A stretch of 64,000 nucleotides of DNA from Amycolatopsis jejuensis (lineage in GTDB: Bacteria; Actinomycetota; Actinomycetes; Mycobacteriales; Pseudonocardiaceae), in NCBI RefSeq assembly GCF_000717335.1, contig NZ_JNYZ01000022.1, positions 1-64,000 of the forward strand, given 5' to 3'. The notes beneath the pieces were generated by a model. That model was not told the DNA's origin. It searched no databases and worked only from the letters and a program-made list of their open reading frames with translations. Below, one piece after another: positions 15,913 through 25,612 of the stretch (position 1 is its first letter; the number at the start of each line of letters is the position of its first letter). Made by a program: the position numbers and the translations under genes.

Positions 15913-16851
15913 GTGACCCGGTGGACCACGTTACTCATGGACGATGCGCAGCTGAGTGAGCTGCCGCACCTGCCCGCCGAAGACGTGCTGCGGCACGCCG
16001 ATCTCGTCGCCGCCCGCAAGCCCGAGCCGATCCAGCTGTACCGGCGCTGGGAACGCCAGCAGTGGTCGGCGGAGGATCTCTCGCTCGGCCGTGACCACGC
16101 GATGCTGCACGACGAGCGCGTGCCCGCCGGGATGCGCGCGATGCTGTCCAACGCCATCGCCACCTTCATCATCGGCGAGTACACCGGCCTCGACATGCTC
16201 GGCCCGATCCTCACCGGATCACCGGACGAGCAGTACTCCGTCTTCCTCGGCACGCAGATCGCCGACGAGACCCGGCACACCCGCGCGGTGTTCCGGATGG
16301 GTGCGGAAGTCCTTGGCCTTGAAGAAAATCCACGCACCATGCTCGCCCAGGCCTGGAATCTGTCCACGCCCGCGCACACCGAGCTCGCGCTGCTGGAGGG
16401 CCGGATCGTGCGCGAGGTACACGAACGGCCGATGGACTACGGCCAGTGGCTGCAGGCCGTCTCGCTCTTCCACCTGATCACCGAGGGTGTGCTCGCGCTG
16501 GTCGGCCAGCGGGTACTGGTGCACGCCCTGCGTGACATCAACCTCTTCGACGGCATCAAGACCGCGTTCGTGGCGATGTGCCGCGACGAATCCCGGCACA
16601 TCGGCTTCGGCCTGCACGCGCTGCGCACCGGCGTCCAGGAGGGCTACGCCGAGCAGATCTACGGAGTGCTGGAGGAGGCCGTACCGCTTGCGCTGCGCCT
16701 GGACAACGAGTTCGACGGCATCGCGGTCGACTTCCGCGCGATGAGCATCGACATCCTCCGCCGCCACCTTGGCGCGATCGGCGCCGACCCGGCGTTCGTC
16801 TCGCACCTGCTCGACCGCCATGACAGCCGGACCGCGCTGCACACCGCCTGA
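15913..16851 (+). CDS. Di-iron ferritin-like protein (R2/R2lox-like oxidase)
   Basis: A 312-residue helical protein of the ribonucleotide reductase R2-like superfamily. Metal-ligand candidates occur in two E...ExxH-type sets: EYTGLD near residue 87 with DETRH near 118-122, and ITEG near 190 with DESRH near 224-228. Length matches R2-like ligand-binding oxidases better than class I R2, and no R1 gene is near. GGAGG lies 5 nt before GTG 15913. As first gene of an operon with an acyl ligase-dehydrogenase and a P450, it may oxidise a fatty acyl chain (inference). Confidence 0.82.
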   Translation: MTRWTTLLMDDAQLSELPHLPAEDVLRHADLVAARKPEPIQLYRRWERQQWSAEDLSLGRDHAMLHDERVPAGMRAMLSNAIATFIIGEYTGLDMLGPILTGSPDEQYSVFLGTQIADETRHTRAVFRMGAEVLGLEENPRTMLAQAWNLSTPAHTELALLEGRIVREVHERPMDYGQWLQAVSLFHLITEGVLALVGQRVLVHALRDINLFDGIKTAFVAMCRDESRHIGFGLHALRTGVQEGYAEQIYGVLEEAVPLALRLDNEFDGIAVDFRAMSIDILRRHLGAIGADPAFVSHLLDRHDSRTALHTA

Positions 16852-16860
16852 GGAGCTGCT

Positions 16861-19527
16861 GTGAACAACGAAGCCATCCGGATCGTCTCCCCGCGCGGAG
16901 CGCTGTCCGGCCGCGACGTCCGCCGCACCTGCGCGGGCATCGCCGACCACCTGCACGGCCTCGGCCTGCGTCCCGGCGACCGGGTCGCGCTGGTCGCCGC
17001 GAACTCGGTCGACTACGTCCTGACCCTGCTCACCCTGATGCACCTCGACGTTTCCCTCATCCTGCTCGACGACCAGCAGGCGACCGACGAGCGCGCCCGC
17101 GTGCTGCACCGGGCGTCGGCACGCTGGCTGATCTGCGACCCGGCGGTCCAGGCAGGCGACACTCCGGTGCGCCGCGTCGAGCTGGGCGAGCTGGCCGGAG
17201 CCGAGGGTACGGACACGTTCGTGCCGGACCTGGAGCGCTGGTGGGCCCGCGAGGACGCGCTCATCGTGTTCTCCTCCGGCACCACCGGCGAGCCGACCGC
17301 GGTCGTGCGGTCCGGTCCCGGGCTGCGCGGCAACATCGAACGCACCCAGCGCCGGATGAACTACACCGGCGGTGACGTCCTGCTCCCGCTGCTGCCGTTT
17401 TCCCACCAGTACGGGCTTTCCCTGCTGATGCTGTGGTGGTCGGCCGAGTGTTGCCTGGTCGTCGTACCGCACACCCGGCTCGACGCCGCGGTCGAAGCGA
17501 TCACCGAGATGAACGTCACGGTCGTGGACGGCGCACCCTCGACGTACCACAGTTTGTTGCGGCTGCTGGAAAACCGTTCCGTGCGGCGCGACGCGCTGGA
17601 GTCAGTTCGGATGTGGTGCGTCGGCGGCGCTCCGCTCGGTTCGAGCCTGCCGTCGAGGTTCACCCGCTTCACCGGCAAGCCGCTGCTGGACGGCTATGGC
17701 AGCAGCGAAGCAGGCAACATCGCGTTGTCCTCCACGGAGTTCCCCAAGTTGTGCGGGCGGCCGCTGGACGGCATCGAGATCGACATCGTCGACGAGGACG
17801 GCCGTCCGGTGCCGGACGGGGAGATCGGCGAGCTGATCGTCCGTACGCCGGACCTGATGGTCGCCACTCTCGACGAGCACGGCGAGGTCCGGCCTGCCGA
17901 AGGGCCGGAGCACCGCACTGCGGACATCGGCTACCGGACGCCTCGCGGTGACATCGCTGTGCTCGGCCGGAAGGGCGCCGTCCACCGGCACGGCTATACG
18001 CTGTACCCCGAAGCGCTCGCCGCGAAGGCCGAGGCCGCGGGCGCGCCGGTGAAGGTGATCGACGTGCCGGATGACCGCCGGGGCAGCCACCTGGTGTTCG
18101 TCGTCTCCGACGAATCGTGCAAGGACGCCCGCGCGTGGCGTCGCGCGTTACGGCCGCATCTGGCCACCCACGAACAACCCAACCAGGTCCTCGTCGTCCC
18201 CGCTTTCCCGCTGGGCCGGACCGGAAAGATCGACATGAAAGCCTTGCGTGAGCTGGTTGAAGCGGAGTTCTCGCCGAGTGGCGACACCCTGTCCCGCAAG
18301 CGGCCGGACGAGTCCGTGGTGCCGTTCGCCGAGCGCGTCCCGGCACTGCTGGCGACCGAGCGGTACCTGAACGAGCACCGCGCGGAGATCCTGTCGATCC
18401 TCACCGAGGTCTCGAACCACCAGACCGCGGCCGGGGAGCTGGACACGGCCATCGAAACCCTGCGCGGCGCGGTCGAGGAGATCTCCACGTACCGGCCGTC
18501 GCAGGTGCGGCAGACGGCGGTGTTCATGCCGTCCAACATCCCGCTCTACGCGTACGTGCTGTACCTGCTGATCCCCAGCCTGTTCAGCGAAAGCGTGGTG
18601 TTCCGGCCGTCCAGCCACATCCGCAGCGCGCTCGGTCGGCTGCACGAACGGCTGTCGGCCGTGCACGGGCTGCCGATCGAGCTGTCCGCAAGCACGCAGC
18701 GCGAGTTCGTGTCCGGCCCGGTCGCCGAATCGGACCTCGTCGTGTTCACCGGCACCTACGCCAACGCGGAGAAGATCCGGACCCGGCTCACCGACCCGCA
18801 GCTGTTCGTCTACTTCGGACAGGGCATCAACCCGCTGGTCGTCGGCCCGGGGGCGGACGTCGACCTGGCCGCCCGCGACGCTGTCGACATCCGGCTGCTG
18901 AACTCCGGGCAGGACTGCTTCGGCCCGGACGTCATCTTCGTGCACGAATCACTGAGCGAGCAGTTCCACGCCCTGCTGGCGAAGCGGATCGACGAGCTGA
19001 AGTTCGGCCCGAACGACGATCCGGACGCCGACTACGGCCCGATGTACTACGAGCAGGCATTCGGTTATGCGCTGGAGTACCTGCACAACAACGCCACGCA
19101 CATCGTCCACGGCGGGCATGCCGACCTCGGCCTGCGCCGGCTGGAACCGACCGTGCTGAGCCGCGCCGCTGCGGGGGTCAAGGCGAACTGCGAGGAGCTG
19201 TTCGCGCCGATCTTCAATGTGCTGCGCTACTCGGATACCACCGAGCTGCACACCCTGCTCGGGTCGCCGTTCTTCGAGGAACGTGCAATGGGCGCGATGG
19301 TGTACGGCGATCTCCCGGAGACCGTCGAACTGCTGGCCAAGCGGCACGAGGTCTGCCTCAACACCACGTTGCTGCAGACGGAAAACGGCAACGCGCCGAT
19401 GGGCGGTCGCGGGATCATCGCCAACTACGTCTCCTACGGCGGACGCCGCACTGCCGAGCCGCTGCTGGTGTCCAAGGCCGTCGCGGATTACCTGGAGCAG
19501 GGCGCCGAGCAGCGGGAAACGGCATGA
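16861..19527 (+). CDS. Acyl-adenylating ligase fused to aldehyde dehydrogenase
   Basis: An 888-residue fusion. Residues 1-460 are an ANL adenylate-forming domain with the P-loop SSGTTGEPTAVVRSG near 140, YGSSE near 280 and a GRTGKIDMK C-terminal Lys near 460. Residues 490-880 are an aldehyde-dehydrogenase domain with active-site Cys in NSGQDCFGPD near 685 and EELFAPIF near 780. The pair could activate a carboxylic acid and reduce it to an aldehyde, or the reverse. There is no obvious phosphopantetheine-bearing domain between them. It lies 9 nt after the di-iron gene and overlaps the P450 by 4 nt. Confidence 0.88.
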   Translation: MNNEAIRIVSPRGALSGRDVRRTCAGIADHLHGLGLRPGDRVALVAANSVDYVLTLLTLMHLDVSLILLDDQQATDERARVLHRASARWLICDPAVQAGDTPVRRVELGELAGAEGTDTFVPDLERWWAREDALIVFSSGTTGEPTAVVRSGPGLRGNIERTQRRMNYTGGDVLLPLLPFSHQYGLSLLMLWWSAECCLVVVPHTRLDAAVEAITEMNVTVVDGAPSTYHSLLRLLENRSVRRDALESVRMWCVGGAPLGSSLPSRFTRFTGKPLLDGYGSSEAGNIALSSTEFPKLCGRPLDGIEIDIVDEDGRPVPDGEIGELIVRTPDLMVATLDEHGEVRPAEGPEHRTADIGYRTPRGDIAVLGRKGAVHRHGYTLYPEALAAKAEAAGAPVKVIDVPDDRRGSHLVFVVSDESCKDARAWRRALRPHLATHEQPNQVLVVPAFPLGRTGKIDMKALRELVEAEFSPSGDTLSRKRPDESVVPFAERVPALLATERYLNEHRAEILSILTEVSNHQTAAGELDTAIETLRGAVEEISTYRPSQVRQTAVFMPSNIPLYAYVLYLLIPSLFSESVVFRPSSHIRSALGRLHERLSAVHGLPIELSASTQREFVSGPVAESDLVVFTGTYANAEKIRTRLTDPQLFVYFGQGINPLVVGPGADVDLAARDAVDIRLLNSGQDCFGPDVIFVHESLSEQFHALLAKRIDELKFGPNDDPDADYGPMYYEQAFGYALEYLHNNATHIVHGGHADLGLRRLEPTVLSRAAAGVKANCEELFAPIFNVLRYSDTTELHTLLGSPFFEERAMGAMVYGDLPETVELLAKRHEVCLNTTLLQTENGNAPMGGRGIIANYVSYGGRRTAEPLLVSKAVADYLEQGAEQRETA

Positions 19528-20831
19528 GCGCAGTGCTGCCGGGGCCGCGGCTGTCGGCCGCCGTGCAGACTGCGCTGTACTGGGCCTCGCCGCGGCGCAC
19601 CGTGCGCCGCTGGCAGGCCGCGTACGGCGACGTCATCGGCGCGACCGTGCACCCGATGGGCCAGGTCGTGTTCCTGTGCCGGGCCGGTGACATCAAGGAC
19701 CTGATGCGCGCCGACCCGGCGACCTTCCGCGCGGGGGCAGCCAATGCCGCGCTCGGCGGGTCGTCCAGCACCTTCTCGCTGCTCACCGCCGACGGCCCGC
19801 AGCACACCAACGCGCGAGCGCTGCTCATGCCCGCGTTTCACGGCCGGGCGGTGCGGGCGCAGGTCGAGTACATGGCCGAGATCACCGACACGAACATGGC
19901 CACCTGGCCGGTCGGGCGGCCGTTCGCCCTGCACCGGTACACCAAGGAGATCGCGCTCGACGTGATCCTGCGGGTCGTGATGGGGATCGGCCCGGACCGG
20001 CTGGCCGAGGTCCGGGCGGCGATGCTGCAGCTCAGCCGCACCGAGTCCGCGGTCGAGCTCGCACTGGGCAGCCCGGTGCTCGCGCGGCTTCTGCCGTACG
20101 CGCGGCGCCGGGAACGCCATCTCGCGGACTCGCACCGGCTGCTGCAGGAAATCATTGCCGCACACCGCGACGATCCCGCGCTGGACCAGCGGGTCGACGC
20201 GCTCGCGCTGCTCGTCGGCGCCCGCGGCGAGGACGGTAAACCGTTGTCCGACCGGGAAATCGAGGAGCAGCTGATCACGCTGCTGGTCGCCGGGTACGAG
20301 ACCACGGCGGCGGGGTTGGCCTGGACCTTCGAGCAGCTCGTCCGTACTCCTTCGGTACTCGCGAAGGCCGCCTCGGCCGCGGATACCGATGACGACGAGT
20401 ACCTCGACGCGCTGGTCAAGGAGAGCCTGCGGCTGCGCACGGTCGTACCGGACCTGAGCCGGATGGCGATGACGGACGTCGAGTTCGCGGGTCACCGCAT
20501 TGCGGCGGGCAGCATCCTGACGCCGTGCCTCGACGTCGTGCACGAGTCGCCTTCGCTGTTCGGTGACGCCGGAGTGCTGCGGCCGGAGCGGTTCCTCGAG
20601 GACAAGGCCGCTAACTGGCTGCCGTTCGGGGGCGGGATCCGGCGGTGTCTCGGCGCGACGTTTGCGCTGGTCGAGATGCGGACGGTGATCAAGCAGATGC
20701 TGCGTCGGTTCTCGTTCTCGGCTACTTCCGCAGCGGACGAACGGTTTGTCCGGCGGCACATCACGTCGGAGCCGGGGCGAGGGGCGATGGTCACGGTGCA
20801 GGCACGCGCGGCGGTCGCGGCGGCGCGATGA
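19524..20831 (+). CDS. Cytochrome P450
   Basis: A 435-residue heme monooxygenase. Visible: I-helix AGYETTAAGL near residue 255, ExxR as ESLR near 302, and the heme-binding loop FGGGIRRCLG with Cys375. It is soluble and needs ferredoxin partners that are not encoded nearby. Start ATG overlaps the ligase-dehydrogenase stop (ATGA) and its stop overlaps the next ATG. Sequence resembles the CYP102/CYP4-like fatty-acid-type P450s in its heme loop, so hydroxylation of an acyl chain is plausible; the peptide is an alternative substrate. Confidence 0.93.
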   Translation: MSAVLPGPRLSAAVQTALYWASPRRTVRRWQAAYGDVIGATVHPMGQVVFLCRAGDIKDLMRADPATFRAGAANAALGGSSSTFSLLTADGPQHTNARALLMPAFHGRAVRAQVEYMAEITDTNMATWPVGRPFALHRYTKEIALDVILRVVMGIGPDRLAEVRAAMLQLSRTESAVELALGSPVLARLLPYARRRERHLADSHRLLQEIIAAHRDDPALDQRVDALALLVGARGEDGKPLSDREIEEQLITLLVAGYETTAAGLAWTFEQLVRTPSVLAKAASAADTDDDEYLDALVKESLRLRTVVPDLSRMAMTDVEFAGHRIAAGSILTPCLDVVHESPSLFGDAGVLRPERFLEDKAANWLPFGGGIRRCLGATFALVEMRTVIKQMLRRFSFSATSAADERFVRRHITSEPGRGAMVTVQARAAVAAAR

Positions 20832-22513
20832 GGATCTGCATCGTCGGCGCCGGGCCGCGGGGAACCGGGGTACTGCAACGGCTTTGCGCACTTTCCTCCG
20901 GGCTGGAGGTGCACGTCGTTGATCCGTACCCGCCCGGTCCGGGGCGGATCTGGCGGCGCGCACAGCCGGACCTGCTGTGGATGAACTCGCCGGTCGGCGG
21001 GGTGGACATGTTCGGCGAGCTGCCGTCGTTGTGGGAATGGGTCCGCGGCGCTTCTCTGTCGGCGCTCGGCGAGTTCGCCGGGGAGGCCAGCCGGATCACC
21101 GAGCGCCGGTTCGCCTCGCGCCCGCTCGCCGGGGTGTACTACGAGCAGGTTTTCACGGAGGCGGCGGCCGGGGCGCGGGTGCACGTCCACCGTTGCCGGG
21201 CGGTGGATGTCCGGGATCATGGCTCTGCACAAGCGGTTTGGCTGGAAGGTTCCTCTTCTCCGCTGGTCGTTGATGCGGTGATTCTCACGCAGGGACACGT
21301 CGGTGCCCGGCCTTCCCCGGCTTCGCTTTCGCTGGCTTCTTACGCGGATTCGCACGGCTTGACCTACCGGCCGCCGGGACATGCGTCGGAGGTTTCGTCG
21401 CTGCAACCGGGGGAATCCGTGCTACTGCGCGGGATGGGCCTGACGTTCATCGACCAGGTGACCTTGTTGACGCAAGGTCGTGGCGGCAAATTCCGCCGAA
21501 CCTCCGCGGGTTCGCTGGTGTACGAACCTTCCGGCGAGGAACCCGTTCTCTACGCAGGCTCGCGGCGTGGCGTTCCTTATCACGCGAAACCGACGTCGTC
21601 GCTGATTGCCGGACCGCCGCCGTTGCCCCGTTTTTTCTCTCGATCCGCCGCGGGGAGCGACTTTCGCGGTCAGCTGTGGCCGTTGGTGGTCAAGGAGATT
21701 CTGGGCGGGTACTACCACGAGCTGTTCCTCGGCCATCCCGAGCGGACGACCATGGGGTGGGCCGAGTTTTCCGCCCGATTCGCCTCGGCGGACGATCCGG
21801 CGTCGTTGATCGCCTCGGCCGTGCCGGATCCGGCCGATCGGTTCAATTTTTCCGCGGAACCGATGGCCGGATTGGAATTCGGTTCTCTGTCTGCGCTGGC
21901 GGAGTGGATGCGGGGGTATTTGCAGGCCGACCTCCGGCAGCGGTCCGATTCCCGGCACACAGCGGTACTCGGTGCGTTGGAGGGACTCAGTTCGGCGGTC
22001 ATGACGACCCTCGAACTGTCCGGGCAGATCGATCCCGTCTCGTGGATTGCCGACGTCGAACAGTGGTTCCTTCCATTCGCGAGCTACCTGTCGAGCGGGC
22101 CGCCGCAGCGACGCCTGGCCGAGCTGATCGCGTTGTCGGAAGCGGGAATCGTGCGATTTCTGGGTCCGCAGCTTTCAGTGTCCACTCGGGACGGTTGCTT
22201 TGTGGCCGCGAGCCCGGCGGTACCCGGGACCGTAGGGGCGACCGCGTTGATCGAGGCCCGGCTCGCGGAGCCGACCGTGGAGACCACCACCGATCCACTA
22301 GTGAATGCGTTGTTCCATCGCGGAGAATGCATTGCGGATGCGGGAACGGGACGGTTGGCGGTGCGCGATCATCGACTGGTGACGAAATCCGGTGAAACGC
22401 ATCCGCGCCGGTTTGCGGCCGGGCCGTTCGTGACGGCGGTGCGGACGTCGGAGTTCGGTTTCTACGCGGTGAACGATTCGCTGGCCCGCGCGGTGCTCAG
22501 CGACGACGGCTGA
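20828..22513 (+). CDS. FAD/NAD(P)-binding oxidoreductase (NAD_binding_9 type)
   Basis: A 561-residue protein starting MRICIVGAGPRGTGVLQRL, a Rossmann dinucleotide-binding motif of the FAD/NAD(P)-binding NAD_binding_9 family (PF13454). The family occurs in many peptide and siderophore clusters but its reactions are poorly known. ATG 20828 overlaps the P450 stop. It ends this operon and its tail overlaps the convergent MFS gene by 17 nt. It could supply electrons or oxidise a tail/peptide intermediate; replacement of the missing LanD decarboxylase is possible but speculative. Confidence 0.82.
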   Translation: MRICIVGAGPRGTGVLQRLCALSSGLEVHVVDPYPPGPGRIWRRAQPDLLWMNSPVGGVDMFGELPSLWEWVRGASLSALGEFAGEASRITERRFASRPLAGVYYEQVFTEAAAGARVHVHRCRAVDVRDHGSAQAVWLEGSSSPLVVDAVILTQGHVGARPSPASLSLASYADSHGLTYRPPGHASEVSSLQPGESVLLRGMGLTFIDQVTLLTQGRGGKFRRTSAGSLVYEPSGEEPVLYAGSRRGVPYHAKPTSSLIAGPPPLPRFFSRSAAGSDFRGQLWPLVVKEILGGYYHELFLGHPERTTMGWAEFSARFASADDPASLIASAVPDPADRFNFSAEPMAGLEFGSLSALAEWMRGYLQADLRQRSDSRHTAVLGALEGLSSAVMTTLELSGQIDPVSWIADVEQWFLPFASYLSSGPPQRRLAELIALSEAGIVRFLGPQLSVSTRDGCFVAASPAVPGTVGATALIEARLAEPTVETTTDPLVNALFHRGECIADAGTGRLAVRDHRLVTKSGETHPRRFAAGPFVTAVRTSEFGFYAVNDSLARAVLSDDG

Positions 22514-23960
22514 GCAGGACTTTGCCGAGTGACCAGACGGTGTCGAGAAGAAAGATCGCCGTCCAGATCCGGCCGACGTTCAGCAGCCAATGTCCGCTCG
22601 AATTCCAGAACCACGACGAATCGTGCGGTCCGCTGAAGATCGCTTCCACCGGCCAGCTGTATCCGGCGAACGCCAGCGCGACCTGGACGACGAGGTAGAT
22701 CACCGCGTGTCCGGCCCAGGCGTTGAGGGGTGGGATCTTGGGCTTTTGCTTTTCTTCGGGCTCGGGTTCAGGTTCGGGCTCGGGTTCGGCTGGGGGTTCC
22801 GTTGTTTCCGGCCGATCGATCGCCCCGACCCGGGCGAGTGCAGGCCGGATCACCACCGCCGCAACCACCAGCAACCCGGCAGCAGACAGGCACGCAATCA
22901 TCCAGCCGCTGTCGAGGCCGTACAGAATCCCCGCGCCGAACGTGCCGATCGTCGCGCCGAGCAGGTTCGCGCTCTCGTAAATCGCCATTCCCCGGCCGAG
23001 GTCGACCCCGGCTGCTTCGGCGACCACCGACTGTTCGACCGGAATCGCCGCCGCAAATGCCGCGGCCGCGAGTACCCAGGCAATCGCGATGGTCCACGGA
23101 TTCGGCGCCAGTGAAAGAATCGCCGCGAAAACGGCACTGCTGGCCAATGCGATGGTCATCACCCGCGCGCGCCCGAGCCGCGTGACCACGTTGTGCAGGA
23201 ATTCGGGAACCGTGCTGTACACGATGAACCCGGGCAGGAACACCGCGGCAATCGCGCCGAGGCCGAGATGGTAATTCCGTTGCAGGTGCAGCAAAAGCAG
23301 CAGCGCGACGCCCGCCTCCGCAACCGCAGTGAGCGCGACGACGCCAAGCAACGGCCACATCCGGCGCCCGAGACTGCCGAGCCGTGGCGTCGTGGTGGTG
23401 GCAGGCGGTTCGGCTTTGCCGATAAGCACCACCCCGGCCGCAGCGCACGCGGCCGCGCAAAGCCAGAACACCCCGCGGTAATCAATGCGCGAAATGAGCG
23501 TGACCGCCGCCGCGAACGCGATCCAGGTACCGGTTCCTTCGGCGGCGAACAGTTTGGCGAAGACTCCGCTGTCCTCGCGGAGCCCTTCCGCCACCTTGGC
23601 CCGCAAAGCAACCCAGAACAGCGCCCCGCCAATGCCACCGGCGACCGCAGCGCCGAGCGCCATCGGAAGCCCGGTCGCGAGCGCGTACCCGACGAAAGAC
23701 AGCGCGTACAAGAAGGCTCCGGCCGCGGCGAGCCGTCCACGATCAACCCGGTCGGCAAGCACGCCCGCAACCGGCCGGCTGAGGAACGACACCAGCGTTT
23801 CGGTGGCAGTGAGCGCACCGATCGCCGCGGGCGACAGGCCGAGCGCGCTGCCCGCCCACAACGGCAGCACGAAGTCGAGGACCTCGACGGGACCCTTGGT
23901 CAGCGCCGCGGCAAGGTTGGCGACCCCGGCTCTCCGGGTGGTCGCTGCTGGTCCGGCCAT
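22497..23960 (-). CDS. MFS transporter with Pro-Glu linker and extra C-terminal helices
   Basis: A 487-residue transporter. After the usual 12 hydrophobic segments comes a charged linker of repeated Pro-Glu (about residues 380-400), followed by two more membrane segments and a basic end (LSRRR). The extension is not typical for the family. GGAGGGAG precedes ATG 23960. It is divergent from a TetR gene with an ATAC-N4-GTAT palindrome between them, an arrangement typical of drug efflux. Its convergent overlap with the cluster suggests it could protect against the cluster's product (inference). Confidence 0.85.
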   Translation of the reverse strand: MAGPAATTRRAGVANLAAALTKGPVEVLDFVLPLWAGSALGLSPAAIGALTATETLVSFLSRPVAGVLADRVDRGRLAAAGAFLYALSFVGYALATGLPMALGAAVAGGIGGALFWVALRAKVAEGLREDSGVFAKLFAAEGTGTWIAFAAAVTLISRIDYRGVFWLCAAACAAAGVVLIGKAEPPATTTTPRLGSLGRRMWPLLGVVALTAVAEAGVALLLLLHLQRNYHLGLGAIAAVFLPGFIVYSTVPEFLHNVVTRLGRARVMTIALASSAVFAAILSLAPNPWTIAIAWVLAAAAFAAAIPVEQSVVAEAAGVDLGRGMAIYESANLLGATIGTFGAGILYGLDSGWMIACLSAAGLLVVAAVVIRPALARVGAIDRPETTEPPAEPEPEPEPEPEEKQKPKIPPLNAWAGHAVIYLVVQVALAFAGYSWPVEAIFSGPHDSSWFWNSSGHWLLNVGRIWTAIFLLDTVWSLGKVLLSRRR

Positions 23961-23981
23961 TCCGCTCCCTCCGGTGATAGA

Positions 23982-23993
23982 ATACAGTCGTAT
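23982..23993. promoter_or_regulatory. Candidate TetR operator ATAC-N4-GTAT
   Basis: The 58-nt gap between the MFS and TetR genes contains ATACAGTCGTAT, a 4+4+4 palindrome. It is well placed to control both divergent genes. The arms are short, so the assignment is moderate. Confidence 0.45.
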
Positions 23994-24018
23994 CTTGATC
24001 ACGCAAGCGGGAGGCACC

Positions 24019-24612
24019 GTGCCGAAGGTGGTGAACCGCGACGAACGCCGCCGCACCATCGCGAGCGCCCTCCTGAGACTGGCCGCGCGCGAAGGCCTGG
24101 CGGCAGTGAGCGTCCGCTCGGTAGCCGCTGAGTCGGGAGTCTCGGCCGGTGCGGTGCAGAAGTATTTCCCCAGCAAGGAGGACATGATCCTGCTTGCGCT
24201 GGAACTGACCGAGGACCGGCTGGAACGCCGCTACGCAGCACTGCCGGAGAACGCAGACATCGGCGAATACCTCCGCCAGTCCCTCCCCCTGGACGAGGAA
24301 CGCCGCGAAGAGGCAATCGTCCTCACGGCGTTCACCGCAGCCGCCGCCAACCGCCCCGACTGGGCCAAATTCCTGGCGGAGGGCTACGCATCGATCCAAG
24401 ACACCACGGCTGCCCTGCTCCGCACCGCGCAGTCCGCCGGATTACTCCCGGAGGACCACGACGCCGACGCATTGGCCGCGGGTCTGACCGCATTGAGCGA
24501 CGGCTTCACGTCGCGGATCCTGCAGTTGGCCCCGGGGTCCCCGGAAATCGACCGGTTGTTGACCGCGTTGGACATTTCGGCGCGCGCGTTACTGGGGCTG
24601 GGCGCGGCGTAA
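24019..24612 (+). CDS. TetR family transcriptional regulator
   Basis: A 197-residue regulator: helix-turn-helix at about residues 10-55 (VSVRSVAAESGVSAGAVQKYF) and a BetI-like C-terminal domain. GTG 24019 is preceded by GGGAGG at 24009-24014. An upstream extension into the MFS antisense frame is not credible. It probably represses itself and the divergent MFS transporter. Confidence 0.9.
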   Translation: MPKVVNRDERRRTIASALLRLAAREGLAAVSVRSVAAESGVSAGAVQKYFPSKEDMILLALELTEDRLERRYAALPENADIGEYLRQSLPLDEERREEAIVLTAFTAAAANRPDWAKFLAEGYASIQDTTAALLRTAQSAGLLPEDHDADALAAGLTALSDGFTSRILQLAPGSPEIDRLLTALDISARALLGLGAA

Positions 24613-25612
24613 TGGGCGTTAGTGATGCCAGGAGAGCTTCCCGCCGGGTGGGTCTGGCGAGTCAGGCACCTATCGCCCGAGTTTCGCGCGCTCTTCTGAT
24701 CTGCCGCAGCGTTGCGCAGAAACTGCGCCACCCAATGCTTTCCCGGTAAAGTGCAGTTGGATACCAACCCGTATCGCGCCTTCCTCAGTCCACTCGGCTG
24801 ACCAGGCCGCAGAAGGACGCGACACCACCTTCATCCCGATCAGAACAGGAACCACCGGCTGACCGGCACCTGCCCGGCCAGCAGCCGGATCACCTCCCGG
24901 CCGGGATCACGATGACGGGCATTTCCACAGCGAGCCGGAGGTGTCAACCCCGAACTGGCCACCGGACCGGCACAGCCACAAGTGCGCCGCAGCCCACTGT
25001 GAAAGCACCACCAGCCGTTCCTTCCATCCGAGCGCCGCGGACTACCACTGCGGTCAGCGCGGTGACCGTAAGACCGCGGTATCCAGGCCGGCCACGATCG
25101 CCCTGTCTGATTCTCCATGGACGCCCCACACACACAGCACAGAAGGTGAACCCGACAGCGTCGAGATCCACTCAGCCTGTCGCACCGGCCTCAACGCCAC
25201 CGTCAGGACGGGTTTTCCAACTGTCCTGACGGAACACCCGCCAGTCGGATTGAGGTCACCTCGTGTTTGAAGAACCCCGGGATACCGTCGGCGCGTGCCT
25301 CAAATGTCGCCTGGTAAGGAGTTCACCGACGGGACCACAATTCCGAGACTCAAGTCCCGAGTAAACCTGACGAACGATTCACCAAACCCCACCCAACCAA
25401 ATCCGGTACCCCGCACGAGGCCGCGACGGCGCCTCGTACGCGCGACCGGGAGGTCGTTCGCGCGCGCCCCGGCCGAGGTTCGCGCAGCATCCGGACGGGC
25501 GCCCACGACCTCGCGAAACAGGCTCCGAAACGTCGGATCACACAGCACGACGCGCGAGAGCAAACTGAAGTGAAATGAGCCAAACGCGCTCCATCGCTGC
25601 AGCTCAGCAAGT
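24613..25612. other. 1-kb stretch without a recognisable gene
   Basis: Open frames here are short, switch frame and lack recognisable domains or good ribosome sites; the GC skew by codon position is not gene-like. It may hold decayed coding DNA. The last 50 nt before the CRISPR repeats (25560-25612) are relatively A-rich and lie on the side where a type I-E leader is expected. Confidence 0.5.

Noticed and set aside
24840..25171. Small minus-strand genes in the gene-poor region
   Set aside because: Frames are short, shift mid-way and show no recognisable family; left as possible decayed DNA.
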